Source of the DNA: Eubacteriaceae bacterium ES3
Lineage (GTDB): Bacteria > Bacillota > Clostridia > Eubacteriales > Eubacteriaceae
DNA length: 64,000 bases
Assembly (NCBI GenBank): GCA_030586155.1
Contig: CP130741.1
Location: 2,226,680 to 2,290,679, forward strand
Reading direction: 5' to 3'
A program made the translations under genes and the position numbers. The notes below the pieces were generated by a model. It worked only from the letters and a program-made list of their open reading frames with translations, was not told the DNA's origin and ran no database searches. Shown piece by piece: positions 35,674 to 45,249 of the stretch (position 1 is the stretch's first letter; each line of letters starts with the position of its first letter).

Positions 35674-36515
35674 TAAAGCTCCCTCTCAACGTGGCGGTTG
35701 ACATAACATCCCATATTTACAGCAACCGGAAGTCCGGCAATATGGGTCGGATAGGTTAATATATTAATACCCAGAACCGTATTCACACCACCCAGACCCA
35801 TGGGACCTATTCCAAGTTTATTAGCGGCTTCCAGAAGATATTCTTCTAAAGCCCTGATATGTTCTTCAGGATGATGACTCCCAACTGATCGAGCCAACGC
35901 TTCTTTGGCCATTAATGCGGCTTTGTCCATAGTTCCGCCAATTCCAACCCCTACAACAACTGGTGCGCAGGCATTGGGACTCCCATTTTCAATGGTTTCA
36001 AGAATAAAATTTCTGACACCTGAAATTCCCTCAGCTGGCTTAAGCATTTTCAGTGCACTTGTATTTTCACTGCCAAATCCTTTTGGCAGTAATTTAATCA
36101 TCAGACCGTCGCCGGCTACTACCTTATAATGAATAATCGCCGGCGTATTCGTCTGTGTATTTTTTCTTAAAAGTGGATCAGAAACGACTGATTTTCTTAA
36201 AAAGCCTTCTTTATAGCCTTTTTCCACACCTTTTTGCAAGGCGTTTTCAAGGGTTTCCCCTTCAATCGATAAGTTTTGTCCCAGGCTTACAAACATTACC
36301 ACCATCCCAGTATCCTGACAAATTGGTATGTTTTTTTCGGCTGCCACTTCCAGATTTTTTTTCATTGTATTAAGAATTTCGATTCCATTTTCAGAAATCT
36401 CCTGCTGCATAGCATTATCCAGTGCTGCTTCCATGTCTGCTCCCAAATGTATATTGGCTTCAATACACATTTCAGAGACCGCCTGGATGATTGTATCGGT
36501 ATGAATTACTCTCAA
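35673..36515 (-). CDS. fumA: Fumarate hydratase, alpha subunit (Fe-S hydro-lyase), TTG start
   Basis: About 280 residues. The alpha subunit carries the 4Fe-4S cluster; its Cys ligands are in IPICQDTGMVVMF, NACAPVVVGVGIGGT and VNMGCYVNRH, with FGSENTSALKML in the substrate loop. Start at TTG 36515 is preferred: GGGA lies six bases ahead, and no ATG is available near the N-terminus. Fumarate made by argininosuccinate lyase in this genome could be recycled here. Cluster subunit order alpha-beta is the normal one. Confidence 0.92.
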   Translation of the reverse strand: MRVIHTDTIIQAVSEMCIEANIHLGADMEAALDNAMQQEISENGIEILNTMKKNLEVAAEKNIPICQDTGMVVMFVSLGQNLSIEGETLENALQKGVEKGYKEGFLRKSVVSDPLLRKNTQTNTPAIIHYKVVAGDGLMIKLLPKGFGSENTSALKMLKPAEGISGVRNFILETIENGSPNACAPVVVGVGIGGTMDKAALMAKEALARSVGSHHPEEHIRALEEYLLEAANKLGIGPMGLGGVNTVLGINILTYPTHIAGLPVAVNMGCYVNRHVEREL

Positions 36516-36632
36516 ATCTGTTCCCTTTCTCAAATCAATAACTTGTTCCCTAATTATCCCTCATTATAACACAGACTGAAAACAATATCACAAAATTTTC
36601 ATTGTTTTTCATAGTGTTTTCAGGCATTTTGT

Positions 36633-37097
36633 TTAGATTAAGTCAACGAAATCATGTTGTCTCAAAGCCTCATACAATACGATATTAACGGAATTGGAAA
36701 GATTAAGAGAACGCGCCTTTTCATGATTACGCATGGGGATACGAAAACGGCCCTCTTGATAACGTTCATGGACGTTATCTGGAACACCAGCCGTTTCTTT
36801 TCCAAACATAATAAATGCATCCTCATCAAATTCTATTTGATGGTAGTATTTTGTTGCTTTAGTCGTCGCAATACACAAATGTCTGCCGTCCAGAAATTTT
36901 TCAAAGGCAGCCAGATCATCATGGATTGTAAGCGGCACCAGATCCCAATAATCAAGTCCTGCCCGTTTTAAGTGTTTTTCTGAAAGAGAAAAGCCCAAGG
37001 GCTTAATCAAATGCAGGCAAGTATTGGTTAATGCACAGGTTCTGGCAATATTTCCAGTGTTTTGGGGAATCTCCGGCTGATATAGTACGATGTTCAT
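36633..37097 (-). CDS. trmL: tRNA (cytidine(34)-2'-O)-methyltransferase TrmL
   Basis: 154 residues of the SPOUT superfamily. The knot motifs are all present: YQPEIPQNTGNIARTCALT, LIKPLGFSLSEKHLKRAGLDYW, FGKETAGVPD and IPMRNHEKARSLNLSNSVNIVLYEALRQ. TrmL 2'-O-methylates the wobble base of tRNA-Leu isoacceptors. It stands alone, about 100 bases upstream of the fumarase operon on the same strand. Confidence 0.95.
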   Translation of the reverse strand: MNIVLYQPEIPQNTGNIARTCALTNTCLHLIKPLGFSLSEKHLKRAGLDYWDLVPLTIHDDLAAFEKFLDGRHLCIATTKATKYYHQIEFDEDAFIMFGKETAGVPDNVHERYQEGRFRIPMRNHEKARSLNLSNSVNIVLYEALRQHDFVDLI

Positions 37098-37171
37098 TTT
37101 TTCCTCTTTTCAATTAAATATAGCTTTCATAATACCTGTTTCAGCCCTGATTGTCGAATACTTTCTTAACC

Positions 37172-37217
37172 AAAAAAAGTTTAAAGCTTACTTCACTGTA
37201 AGTTTTAAACTCTTTTG
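37172..37217. terminator. Terminator downstream of the second sensor kinase
   Basis: Arms AGTTTAAAGCTTAC (178-191 of the 37 kb block) and GTAAGTTTTAAACT with one mismatch, A run on one side and TCTTTT on the other. On the minus strand it follows the kinase stop by a few bases. Confidence 0.7.
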
Positions 37218-37219
37218 GA

Positions 37220-38533
37220 TTATTCAATTGTGAAGTCGTCAGATGCCTGTTCAATTTTTTGACCGTTTTTTCTTGTTTCCGGTTTACTGCTGTTCTTTGG
37301 CAGAACAATTGAAAAAACGCTACCCACATTGGGAGTTGAATCAATTTTAATTTTCCCACCATGACTTTTAACGATGTAATCAGCAATATTGAGGCCAAGC
37401 CCAACACCGCCAGTCGCCCGGTTTCGGCCATCATCAACTCGGTAGAAACGGCTGAATACTTTAGCTTTTTCTTCCTCAGTCAAACCTATTCCAGTATCTC
37501 TTACGGCAATCACAACATGTCTTTTTTCCTGACTCAGGCACAGTTCAACTTGACCTTCTTCTTTCGTATACTTGATAGCATTATCAAGAAGTATGCGTAC
37601 AGCCTGTTTCAGCCGTTGTTCATCGCCTTTAAAATAAATTTCATCATCCACTGAATCCGTCAGTGTAATCAACTTATCATGTGCCAGGGTTTCCATTAGA
37701 TCCACTAACTGATGACACATGGCTGACAAATCAAAGTTGTCCACATCCATTTCCAGGCTCTGATTTTCAGCCTGAGCAAGCAATAGAAGTTCAGAAATCA
37801 GTTGAGCCATCGTCTCGCTTTCACTGGCAATATTATCAAGCCACTTGGCATTATTACAAATTGTATCTTCTTCTTTTAACTTCAGTACTTCAATATTAGT
37901 CTGGATAACGGTTAATGGTGTTCTCAATTCATGTGATGCATTGGCAATGAATTTTTTCTGATCCTCAAAGGTCTCCTTGATCGGTTGCAAAGATTTACCA
38001 GCCAGAAAATAAGAGATTGGTATCAAGACTGCCACTGAACCCACACCAATTAGAAATAAAAACGAAATAACATAAGTAACAATGGATCGCTCCGTACTGA
38101 CCTGTTGAAAAACCTGCAAGATGTAATCTCCGGAATTGTTGGAATATTTTATAGTATATCCCCTGTATTCCAGGGCTTCTGTAGCAAAAGTATTAAACCT
38201 GGGAAATTCAGAGTTTTCCAGAATAATCTCATACCCTTTAGTAATCAGATTACGATCTTCAAGTTTCATATTTTTCACTGTATTACTGGAATTCCAGAGG
38301 ATATACTGATAGCCAAATTTCTCATGTACGGAATCTAATGATTCCACGGATTCAGTAACGCTTCCGCCTTCTTCCTTAATAATTTCCTTGGCCACATCGG
38401 TCAGATACATTTCTCCCGATAGGTTCAGACTCCATTTTACCAGAAAAGCCAGAAGGAAAATAAACATAAACATAAAGATAATTAAAATCAGCGTATTAAA
38501 CACTGTGATTTTTCGTTTGATTTCAGCAAACAT
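37220..38533 (-). CDS. OmpR-type two-component sensor histidine kinase
   Basis: 437 residues. Two membrane helices (about 10-35 and 150-172) flank an extracytoplasmic domain of about 115 residues; then a short HAMP-like linker, H-box FIANASHELRTPLTVIQTNIE, N-box LLDNAIKYTKE, G1 DTGIGLTEEEKAKVFSRFYR and G2 GGVGLGLNIADYIV. The type resembles CusS/ArlS-like kinases. The signal is unknown. The partner regulator ends 14 bases upstream. No transporter or resistance gene is adjacent that would reveal the stimulus. Confidence 0.9.
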   Translation of the reverse strand: MFAEIKRKITVFNTLILIIFMFMFIFLLAFLVKWSLNLSGEMYLTDVAKEIIKEEGGSVTESVESLDSVHEKFGYQYILWNSSNTVKNMKLEDRNLITKGYEIILENSEFPRFNTFATEALEYRGYTIKYSNNSGDYILQVFQQVSTERSIVTYVISFLFLIGVGSVAVLIPISYFLAGKSLQPIKETFEDQKKFIANASHELRTPLTVIQTNIEVLKLKEEDTICNNAKWLDNIASESETMAQLISELLLLAQAENQSLEMDVDNFDLSAMCHQLVDLMETLAHDKLITLTDSVDDEIYFKGDEQRLKQAVRILLDNAIKYTKEEGQVELCLSQEKRHVVIAVRDTGIGLTEEEKAKVFSRFYRVDDGRNRATGGVGLGLNIADYIVKSHGGKIKIDSTPNVGSVFSIVLPKNSSKPETRKNGQKIEQASDDFTIE

Positions 38534-38547
38534 TCAGTTCACCTGTT

Positions 38548-39216
38548 TTATTTTTTACCAAGCGTATACCCCACTCCGCGAATGGTATCAATTTTAACCT
38601 GAGTATTGGCAATTTTCTTGCGTAGATTATGTACATAAATTTCAATATTATTTTCGTTAACTTCCTTGTCAAATCCCCAAACCCGATCCAGTATTTGTTC
38701 TCTGGTAAACACCTGGTTTGGTCTTTTCAAGAGCATTTCAAGAATTTTAGCTTCCTTCACCGAAAGTTTGAATTCCTGCTCTTCTGTCTGCAAAACGTTT
38801 TTCTTAGTATTAAAGCTTACATCTTCAAAAACGATTGTTTCTCCCTTTATGCCATGATCCGGACGACGTCCCAATGCACGAATTCTGGCAAAGAGCTCCT
38901 TAGCTGAAAATGGCTTGACAAGATAATCATCAGCCCCCATATCCAAGCCCTTCACCTTATCATCAATGGTCCCCTTGGCGGTTAACATTAAAACCGGGGT
39001 AGAAATGCCCTGATCACGAATTTGCTGAAGAATTTCTGTTCCACTTTTTAAAGGCAGCATAATATCCAGAACGATCACATCGTAAATAGGATTTAAAGCA
39101 AATAAAAGTCCTTCCTCGCCATCATTAGCGATATCACAATCGATATTCTGTATCCTGCACAACTCCTGAAGTGCATCGGTTATCTTTTTTTCGTCTTCTA
39201 CAAACAGTATACGCAT
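38548..39216 (-). CDS. OmpR-family response regulator
   Basis: 222 residues. The receiver has the acidic pair in LFVEDEKKI, phospho-acceptor Asp51 in DVIVLDIMLPLKSG and the switch LTAKG; the C-terminal winged helix has LSVKEAKILEMLLKRPNQVFTREQILDRVWG and VHNLRKKIANT...IRGVGYTLG. It forms an operon with the kinase downstream. Targets are unknown. Confidence 0.92.
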   Translation of the reverse strand: MRILFVEDEKKITDALQELCRIQNIDCDIANDGEEGLLFALNPIYDVIVLDIMLPLKSGTEILQQIRDQGISTPVLMLTAKGTIDDKVKGLDMGADDYLVKPFSAKELFARIRALGRRPDHGIKGETIVFEDVSFNTKKNVLQTEEQEFKLSVKEAKILEMLLKRPNQVFTREQILDRVWGFDKEVNENNIEIYVHNLRKKIANTQVKIDTIRGVGYTLGKK

Positions 39217-39293
39217 TAAATAACTCCTTCCAGATTAATATCCAATTTATTCCTTAGCTTTTTATTATATTTAAGAATCCTTAAACCTGCATG

Positions 39294-39316
39294 AAAAAAG
39301 CGCTTTATAGCGCTTT
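39294..39316 (-). terminator. argCJBD operon terminator overlapping the argD stop
   Basis: On the minus strand AAAGCGC-TATA-AGCGCTTTTTT; the stop codon of argD (39307-39305) lies in the loop. A short stem but with six T. Confidence 0.6.
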
Positions 39317-40471
39317 CTCAAAAATTTCAACAGCCTGATCGATTTCGGCTTTTGTTACTACCAGTGGCGGCACAAAACGAATTGCTGAATCACCAGCCCC
39401 GACTAAAAGCAGTCCGTCTTCCATTGCTTTGGCAACAATTTCACCTGGTGCTTTATCAACTTCTACCCCGATCATCAGTCCCATTCCACGCACATCTTTA
39501 ATACAATCATATTTTTCTTTTAGCGCCAATAATTTTCCCTTAAGATAATCCCCCTTATCCTGGACCTCTGCTAAAAAGCCATCAGCCATCAGGGTTTCTA
39601 TCACGAAAAGTCCACCTGCACAAACTAAAGGATTGCCACCAAAAGTGGAAGCATGAGTACCTGGTGTAAAGACCGATGCCATCTTATCCTTGGCAATAAT
39701 TCCGCCGATTGGCAGACCGCCGCCAAGACCTTTAGCCATCGTCACCACATCCGGTGTAACACCATATTTCTGATAGGCAAACAGCTCACCCGTTCGGCCA
39801 ATCCCAGTTTGTACCTCATCAAATATCAGGACAATATTTTCACGATCACAAATCTCTCGCACTTCTTTTAAATATTCTGCATCCGCTGGATTGATTCCGC
39901 CTTCGCCCTGAATTGCTTCCAGAATAATCCCACAGGTTTTTGGAGAAATCTGCTTTTTCAAAGCCTCGATATCGTTAAAGGGAACATGATAAATCTCAGG
40001 CATCAGCGGTTCCAGATTTTTCTGATATTTCTTTTGACCGGTAGCGGTGATAGCTGCATAGGTACGGCCATGAAAAGACTGGTCCATTGAAATAATTTCA
40101 ACAGCATCTTCACTTTTATTAAGCTTGCCGTAAACCCGACAAAGCTTTAAAGCAGCTTCGCAGGCTTCAGCCCCACTGTTACAGTAAAAAACCTTATCCA
40201 GTCCACTATATTTTACCAGCGCCTCTGCAAGTGCTATAGCCGGTTCAGTCCAATACAGGTTTGATACATGAATCAGGCTGTCAAGTTGCTCTTTAACTAC
40301 TTTGCTAAAGCCAGGATGGCAATGTCCCAAAGAGTTTACGGCAATTCCAGCCACAAAATCCAAATATTTTTTTCCTTCGCTGTCGGTCAGTGTACAACCA
40401 GATCCACTGACAAATTCAATTGGAAATCGTTTATAGGTTTCCATAATAACTTTATTTCCTCGTTCAACCAT
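39305..40471 (-). CDS. argD: Acetylornithine aminotransferase
   Basis: 388 residues, class III PLP aminotransferase. FCNSGAEACEAALKLCR, FHGRTYAAITATGQKKY, the Asp motif LIFDEVQTGIGRTGELFAYQ and the Schiff-base lysine in MAKGLGGGLPIG are seen. It converts N-acetylglutamate semialdehyde to N-acetylornithine with glutamate as amino donor. It is the last gene of argC-argJ-argB-argD, nine bases after argB. Confidence 0.94.
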   Translation of the reverse strand: MVERGNKVIMETYKRFPIEFVSGSGCTLTDSEGKKYLDFVAGIAVNSLGHCHPGFSKVVKEQLDSLIHVSNLYWTEPAIALAEALVKYSGLDKVFYCNSGAEACEAALKLCRVYGKLNKSEDAVEIISMDQSFHGRTYAAITATGQKKYQKNLEPLMPEIYHVPFNDIEALKKQISPKTCGIILEAIQGEGGINPADAEYLKEVREICDRENIVLIFDEVQTGIGRTGELFAYQKYGVTPDVVTMAKGLGGGLPIGGIIAKDKMASVFTPGTHASTFGGNPLVCAGGLFVIETLMADGFLAEVQDKGDYLKGKLLALKEKYDCIKDVRGMGLMIGVEVDKAPGEIVAKAMEDGLLLVGAGDSAIRFVPPLVVTKAEIDQAVEIFEKAL

Positions 40472-40480
40472 AAAATCCTC

Positions 40481-41350
40481 CTAGACAATCGATTCTCGAA
40501 TCATTGTGCCGACACCGGCGGCTGTAAACAATTCTAAAAGCAGCGAGTGTTCCACTTTTCCATCCAAGATATGTACTGAATTAACCCCTGCATTTAAAGC
40601 CTCAACACTGCTTTCAACTTTAGGTATCATACCACCCGAGATAATCCCCTCTTCAATCAGTTTTGGCACATTATCGGTAAACAGACGATGAATAATAGAA
40701 TCCTGATTTTCCGGATCCATATACACCCCATCTGTATCAGTTAAGTAAATCAGTTTTTCAGCTTTCAAATGGGCAGCAATTGCGCAAGCCACATGATCAG
40801 CATTGATATTGTAACTCTGTCCCGTTTTATCGGTCCCAATCGGAGCAATAACTGGCAGAAAATCTTCCTTTAATACAGCTTTCAGGATTTTATCATCAAT
40901 ATGGAAAATTTCCCCCACATATCCGATATCAAGATCGTTGACGAATTTTTTCTTAACCTTGATCATACCGCCGTCTTTTCCCGAAAGACCCACTGCTGAT
41001 ATCTCACGGTCTTGCAGCAGCTGCACCAACTCCTTGTTTATTTTACCTGATAAAACCATTTCGGCCACTTCCACTACTTTTTCATTGGTGACACGCAAAC
41101 CTTCGACAAACTCAGTCTGGATATCCAGATCATTGAGCAGACCGGAAATATCTTTACCACCACCATGAACGATGATGGGACGAATACCGACCAGACACAT
41201 CAGTGAAATATCATCCATCACCGACTGTTTAATCTGCTCGTCGTACATGAAGCTTCCACCATATTTAATGACCATTATTTTCTTTTTAAACTGTTGAATA
41301 TAGGGTAGTGCTTCAATTAAAATCTTAGCCTTTTCAATATACTTTTCCAT
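40481..41350 (-). CDS. argB: Acetylglutamate kinase
   Basis: 289 residues from ATG 41350, which has GTGG as weak ribosome site; a longer reading to 41389 would add 13 basic residues with no family support. Amino-acid kinase motifs: IMVIKYGGSFM, RPIIVHGGGKDISGLL, and LTDTDGVY, with ISGGMIPKVES. It phosphorylates N-acetylglutamate. The N-terminal helix (EKYIEKAKILIEALPYIQQF) is that of hexameric arginine-sensitive enzymes, so feedback inhibition by arginine is likely. Confidence 0.94.
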   Translation of the reverse strand: MEKYIEKAKILIEALPYIQQFKKKIMVIKYGGSFMYDEQIKQSVMDDISLMCLVGIRPIIVHGGGKDISGLLNDLDIQTEFVEGLRVTNEKVVEVAEMVLSGKINKELVQLLQDREISAVGLSGKDGGMIKVKKKFVNDLDIGYVGEIFHIDDKILKAVLKEDFLPVIAPIGTDKTGQSYNINADHVACAIAAHLKAEKLIYLTDTDGVYMDPENQDSIIHRLFTDNVPKLIEEGIISGGMIPKVESSVEALNAGVNSVHILDGKVEHSLLLELFTAAGVGTMIRESIV

Positions 41351-41391
41351 TTTACCACGCTTTCTTTTTTTTAAACCGTTCGGTGACAACT

Positions 41392-42606
41392 TTAACTACG
41401 ATAGTCACCATTAATTTTAACATACTCATAGGATAAATCACATCCCCAGGCAATAGCCTTTTCCGAACCTTCTTCCAGTTCTACATCGATATGCAAATCC
41501 GTTTCCTTGAGGACCGCCAATGCTTCTTCTTCATCAAAAGCGATTGGCATCCCATCGTTTAAAAGCGTTACCATCCCAGCAGAGCTGGAAAAGACCAAAG
41601 ATACTTTTAATGGATCAAATTTTACTCCCGAATATCCTAAAGCACAAAGTGCCCGTCCCCAGTTGGCATCTTCACCGAACATTGCCGCTTTGAAAAGATT
41701 CGAGGTGATTACTGATTTTGCCAAAGTCCGAGCGTCTGCTTTAGTCTTTGCGCCACGCACCTCAACCTCCACAAATTTTGTAGCCCCTTCTCCATCACGG
41801 ACGATTTTCTTTGCTAAGGTTTTATGTACATATAAAAAGGCTTCCTTAAAAGTCTCCAGATCCGGATCATTTTCGCAAAGACAATCATTGCCAGCCATTC
41901 CATTTGCCAGTACAGTCACCATATCATTGGTAGAAGTATCACCATCCACTGAAATCATATTGTAGGTTTCCTGAGTTACCTCGGTCAGTAATGAATCCAG
42001 TAATTTTTCATCAATACAGATATCGGTGGTCACAAAAGACAGCATGGTTGCCATATTGGGATGAATCATTCCCGAACCCTTAGCCATTCCACCAATTTTT
42101 ACAGTTTTTCCTTTTATTTCAATTTCAACTCCGACTGTTTTAATTCCGGTGTCCGTCGTCAAAATCGCTTCTGCTGCTTCCACACCCGCTTCAGGGGAAT
42201 CATTCAGGCTGATCTGTTCGAGTCCTGTCAGGATTTTTTTAACTGGCAACGGAACGCCGATTACACCAGTCGAGGCAATAAGGACTGCTTCTTTATCAAC
42301 ATCAAAAATAGCCGCTGCTTTTTCTGCCGTCTTTAAAACCGCTTGAGAACCTTGAGTTCCAGTACAGGCATTGGCATTGCCACTGTTGACTACTATCACC
42401 TGTTTTTTTGAACTTTTCATAACCTCGTTACACCAAAGTATTGGTGCTGCTTTAACGCAATTGGTAGTGGTTTTTACTGCAGCTGTTGCCGGTTTTTCCG
42501 ACACTAAGACAGCTAAATCGAGTTTATCTTTCTTGATGCCGCAATGCAATCCGCCCAGTTTAAAACCTTGAGCCAATCCGGCATTTCCATCATTTATAAT
42601 TTTCAT
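41392..42606 (-). CDS. argJ: Glutamate N-acetyltransferase / ornithine acetyltransferase
   Basis: 404 residues, an Ntn-fold enzyme that cleaves itself before the nucleophile Thr in the motif MIHPNMATMLSF (near 180-190). It moves the acetyl group from N-acetylornithine to glutamate, so the pathway cycles acetyl groups and needs no argE. Other landmarks are GFKLGGLHCGIKK-type N-terminus, NSGNANACTGTQG and GDTSTNDMV. Whether it also uses acetyl-CoA (bifunctional) cannot be told from sequence. Follows argC by 15 bases. Confidence 0.95.
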   Translation of the reverse strand: MKIINDGNAGLAQGFKLGGLHCGIKKDKLDLAVLVSEKPATAAVKTTTNCVKAAPILWCNEVMKSSKKQVIVVNSGNANACTGTQGSQAVLKTAEKAAAIFDVDKEAVLIASTGVIGVPLPVKKILTGLEQISLNDSPEAGVEAAEAILTTDTGIKTVGVEIEIKGKTVKIGGMAKGSGMIHPNMATMLSFVTTDICIDEKLLDSLLTEVTQETYNMISVDGDTSTNDMVTVLANGMAGNDCLCENDPDLETFKEAFLYVHKTLAKKIVRDGEGATKFVEVEVRGAKTKADARTLAKSVITSNLFKAAMFGEDANWGRALCALGYSGVKFDPLKVSLVFSSSAGMVTLLNDGMPIAFDEEEALAVLKETDLHIDVELEEGSEKAIAWGCDLSYEYVKINGDYRS

Positions 42607-42621
42607 TTTCTTCTCCTGTTA

Positions 42622-43662
42622 TTAAATCGGAAAATCGGCAATCATATCAATCCCGGCTTTTTCCTCAATATCAAATACAATATTCATGTTCTGCACAGCC
42701 TGTCCCGCTGCCCCCTTAATCAAATTGTCAATGGCACCAACTGCCACAACTCGATTGGTTCTGGGATTCATTTTAAAGCCAATATCCACAAAGTTTGTAC
42801 CACGGGCCCATCGGGTTTCCGGCATTTTTTCGCCTGTGAGGCGAATAAAGTATTCCTTCTGATACATTTTCTCGTAGGCATCTTTAATCTCAAGCTCTGT
42901 GACTCCTGGCTTCAAGCTGGCGTAGGATACTGCTAAAATTCCCCGGTTCATGGGTACCAAATGCGGTGTGAACAGGACGTTAAATTTCTTTTTGTTAAGT
43001 GCCTGCAGTTCCTGTTCAATTTCCGGTGTGTGCCGGTGATCACCAATTTTATAGGCCTTAATGGACTCATTGACCTCGGCAAACATGGAATCCTGTAAAA
43101 CACTTCTACCTGCACCCGATACTCCTGATTTAGCATCTATTATAATAGAATGCTCATCGATCAGACCTTCCTGAATTAACGGAGCCAGACTTAAAATACT
43201 GCAGGTAGTATAACAACCGGGATTGGCAATCAACCTGGCCCTTTTTATCTCCTCCCGATGCAGTTCACACAAACCATAAACAGCCTGCGACAGAAGCTCC
43301 TGACTGCCATGTTCAGTTTTATACCATTCATTATATATATTAATATCATTAAGCCGATAATCTGCGCCAAGATCAATAACCACTGTCTTTTCTAAAATCT
43401 CCGGCGAGACCATTTTGGATGCAATTCCGTGTGGCATAGCCAGAAAAACTACATCAGACTGTTCTGCAAGAACCTCCATGTCTCCGGCTTCGCATATTAG
43501 ATTGGTTAAATCTCTGAAATTATTGTAGATCTCCGAATACTTCTGACCCGAATAACTTCTAGAACCTAAAGATACCAGTTCAACTTCAGGATGTCTCATT
43601 AACAACCTGACCAGTTCCTGTCCTGCGTATCCTGTTGCGCCGATTACTGATGCTTTAATCAT
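42622..43662 (-). CDS. argC: N-acetyl-gamma-glutamyl-phosphate reductase
   Basis: 346 residues. NADP-binding ASVIGATGYAGQELVRLL at the N-terminus, the catalytic Cys in IANPGCYTTCSILSLAPLI (about 148), and HRHTPEIEQEL with the active-site His. First gene of the ornithine branch. I place the start at ATG 43662 (AGAGAG eight bases ahead) and not at 43692, since the extra ten residues lie outside the conserved fold. Confidence 0.94.
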   Translation of the reverse strand: MIKASVIGATGYAGQELVRLLMRHPEVELVSLGSRSYSGQKYSEIYNNFRDLTNLICEAGDMEVLAEQSDVVFLAMPHGIASKMVSPEILEKTVVIDLGADYRLNDINIYNEWYKTEHGSQELLSQAVYGLCELHREEIKRARLIANPGCYTTCSILSLAPLIQEGLIDEHSIIIDAKSGVSGAGRSVLQDSMFAEVNESIKAYKIGDHRHTPEIEQELQALNKKKFNVLFTPHLVPMNRGILAVSYASLKPGVTELEIKDAYEKMYQKEYFIRLTGEKMPETRWARGTNFVDIGFKMNPRTNRVVAVGAIDNLIKGAAGQAVQNMNIVFDIEEKAGIDMIADFPI

Positions 43663-44028
43663 TTTAATTCTCTCTTTCCCTGTTTCCTTCATTAATCTTA
43701 ATTTTCCTTAAGATTTTAACTGACTGAATTTTCATTATTCTGATACCAACGGTTATACTAATACAATAAGTATCAGATAGCTCATCTTTTGTGACATATT
43801 TACATACTTTCTCTATTTTATTCTATCAAATATGTCTTTTTCTGTCCTGGTTTTGTTTGTTTTTTGATTATTACCGTATTATAATCCTTTCTCACTGAAT
43901 AATCAAGCGCATTGCTGAATATTTATTTATTTTTTTAAACTTTTTTCATTTTTTGCTTGCTCTTTTATTCAAACCCATGTATAATCATTCATGTAAAATA
44001 AACTGTTCAAAACAGGAGGATAGATATT
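43663..44028. promoter_or_regulatory. Divergent arginine control region with probable ARG boxes
   Basis: This 366-base span separates argCJBD from argGH and holds no gene. For argG there is TTGCTC (43957-43962), 17 bases, TATAAT (43980-43985), and an upstream candidate TATAAT at 43880-43885. TGAAT-type half sites as used by ArgR occur at 43725 (TGAATTTTCATTATTC), 43897 and 43917, and inverted ATTCA copies surround the argG promoter (43966-43970, 43987-43991). ArgR itself is not encoded here. The ARG-box assignment is by motif resemblance. Confidence 0.5.
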
Positions 44029-45246
44029 ATGAATAAAAAAGTAATTCTTGCCTATTCAGGCGGATTGGATACAACCACGATTATACCTTGGCTGAAAAAC
44101 ACCTATGATTATGAAGTCATCGCTGTCTGCGTCGATGTGGGACAGGGTACTGAACTTGAGGGCCTTGAGGAACGTGCTCTTTCATCTGGTGCCAGCAAAC
44201 TATATATTGAAGATGTTACCGATGAATTTGTTGAAGACTACGTCTGGCCTGCGCTTAAAGCTGACGCCGTCTACGAGAAAAAATATCTTTTAGGTACTTC
44301 ACTGGCCCGACCTTTGATTGCTAAAGTTCTGGTCAAATATGCGCTTTTAGAAGGCGCCGAAGCAATCTGTCATGGCGCTACCGGTAAAGGAAACGATCAG
44401 GTCCGATTTGAATTAACAATTGGTGCCCTGGCTCCACAGCTTAAAATTATTGCTCCCTGGCGAATCTGGGATATCAAATCTCGTGAAGATGCCATGAACT
44501 ATTGTATCATGCATGATATTAAAGTTCCCATGACAATCAGCAACAGCTACAGCCGTGATAAAAACATCTTACATATGAGCCACGAAGGCCTGGAGCTTGA
44601 AGATCCCACTCTGGAACCACAATATAAAAAACTGTTACAGATGACTACTCCCGTCGAAGATGCACCTGATGAAGCCGAAGTTGTCAAAATCGATTTTGAA
44701 CAGGGAATTCCAGTCAAATTAAACGGCAAGGAAATGAGTGGTCGTGAACTTCTATCTGAACTCAATACCATCGGTGGACGTCATGGCGTTGGTATCGTTG
44801 ATTTGATTGAAAACCGCGTCGTCGGTATGAAATCCCGTGGTATTTATGAAACACCAGGTGGTTCAATTTTATATAAAGCCCACGAAGAACTGGAACATAT
44901 GTGTCTGGATCGCCAGACTTTTGGTTTTAAACAGCAGGCGGCAGTTAAGTTTGCTGAACTTGCCTACAATGGCGAATGGTTTACTCCGCTTCGCGAGGCT
45001 TTAACCGCTTTTGTTGATGAAACTCAGAAAACAGTCACTGGAAGTGTTGAGTTAAAACTCTACAAAGGAAATATCATTTTGACCGGTGTTTCTTCACCCT
45101 ATTCATTATATAATGCAGAAATTGCCAGCTTTACAACTGGTGATCTTTACGACCATAAAGATGCTGAAGGATTCATCCATTTGTTTGGACTGCCTCTTAA
45201 AGTCCGAGCACTTATGCGTATGAGTCAGGAAGAACAGGAAAAATAG
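44029..45246 (+). CDS. argG: Argininosuccinate synthase
   Basis: 405 residues. PP-loop [18 protein letters not shown] at the N-terminus, [16 protein letters not shown] in the middle and the citrulline/aspartate-binding [18 protein letters not shown]. It joins citrulline and aspartate with ATP. A good ribosome site (AGGAGG) precedes ATG 44029. Three bases separate it from argH, so the two are translated from one message, divergent from argCJBD. Confidence 0.96.
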   Translation: MNKKVILAYSGGLDTTTIIPWLKNTYDYEVIAVCVDVGQGTELEGLEERALSSGASKLYIEDVTDEFVEDYVWPALKADAVYEKKYLLGTSLARPLIAKVLVKYALLEGAEAICHGATGKGNDQVRFELTIGALAPQLKIIAPWRIWDIKSREDAMNYCIMHDIKVPMTISNSYSRDKNILHMSHEGLELEDPTLEPQYKKLLQMTTPVEDAPDEAEVVKIDFEQGIPVKLNGKEMSGRELLSELNTIGGRHGVGIVDLIENRVVGMKSRGIYETPGGSILYKAHEELEHMCLDRQTFGFKQQAAVKFAELAYNGEWFTPLREALTAFVDETQKTVTGSVELKLYKGNIILTGVSSPYSLYNAEIASFTTGDLYDHKDAEGFIHLFGLPLKVRALMRMSQEEQEK

Positions 45247-45249
45247 AAA

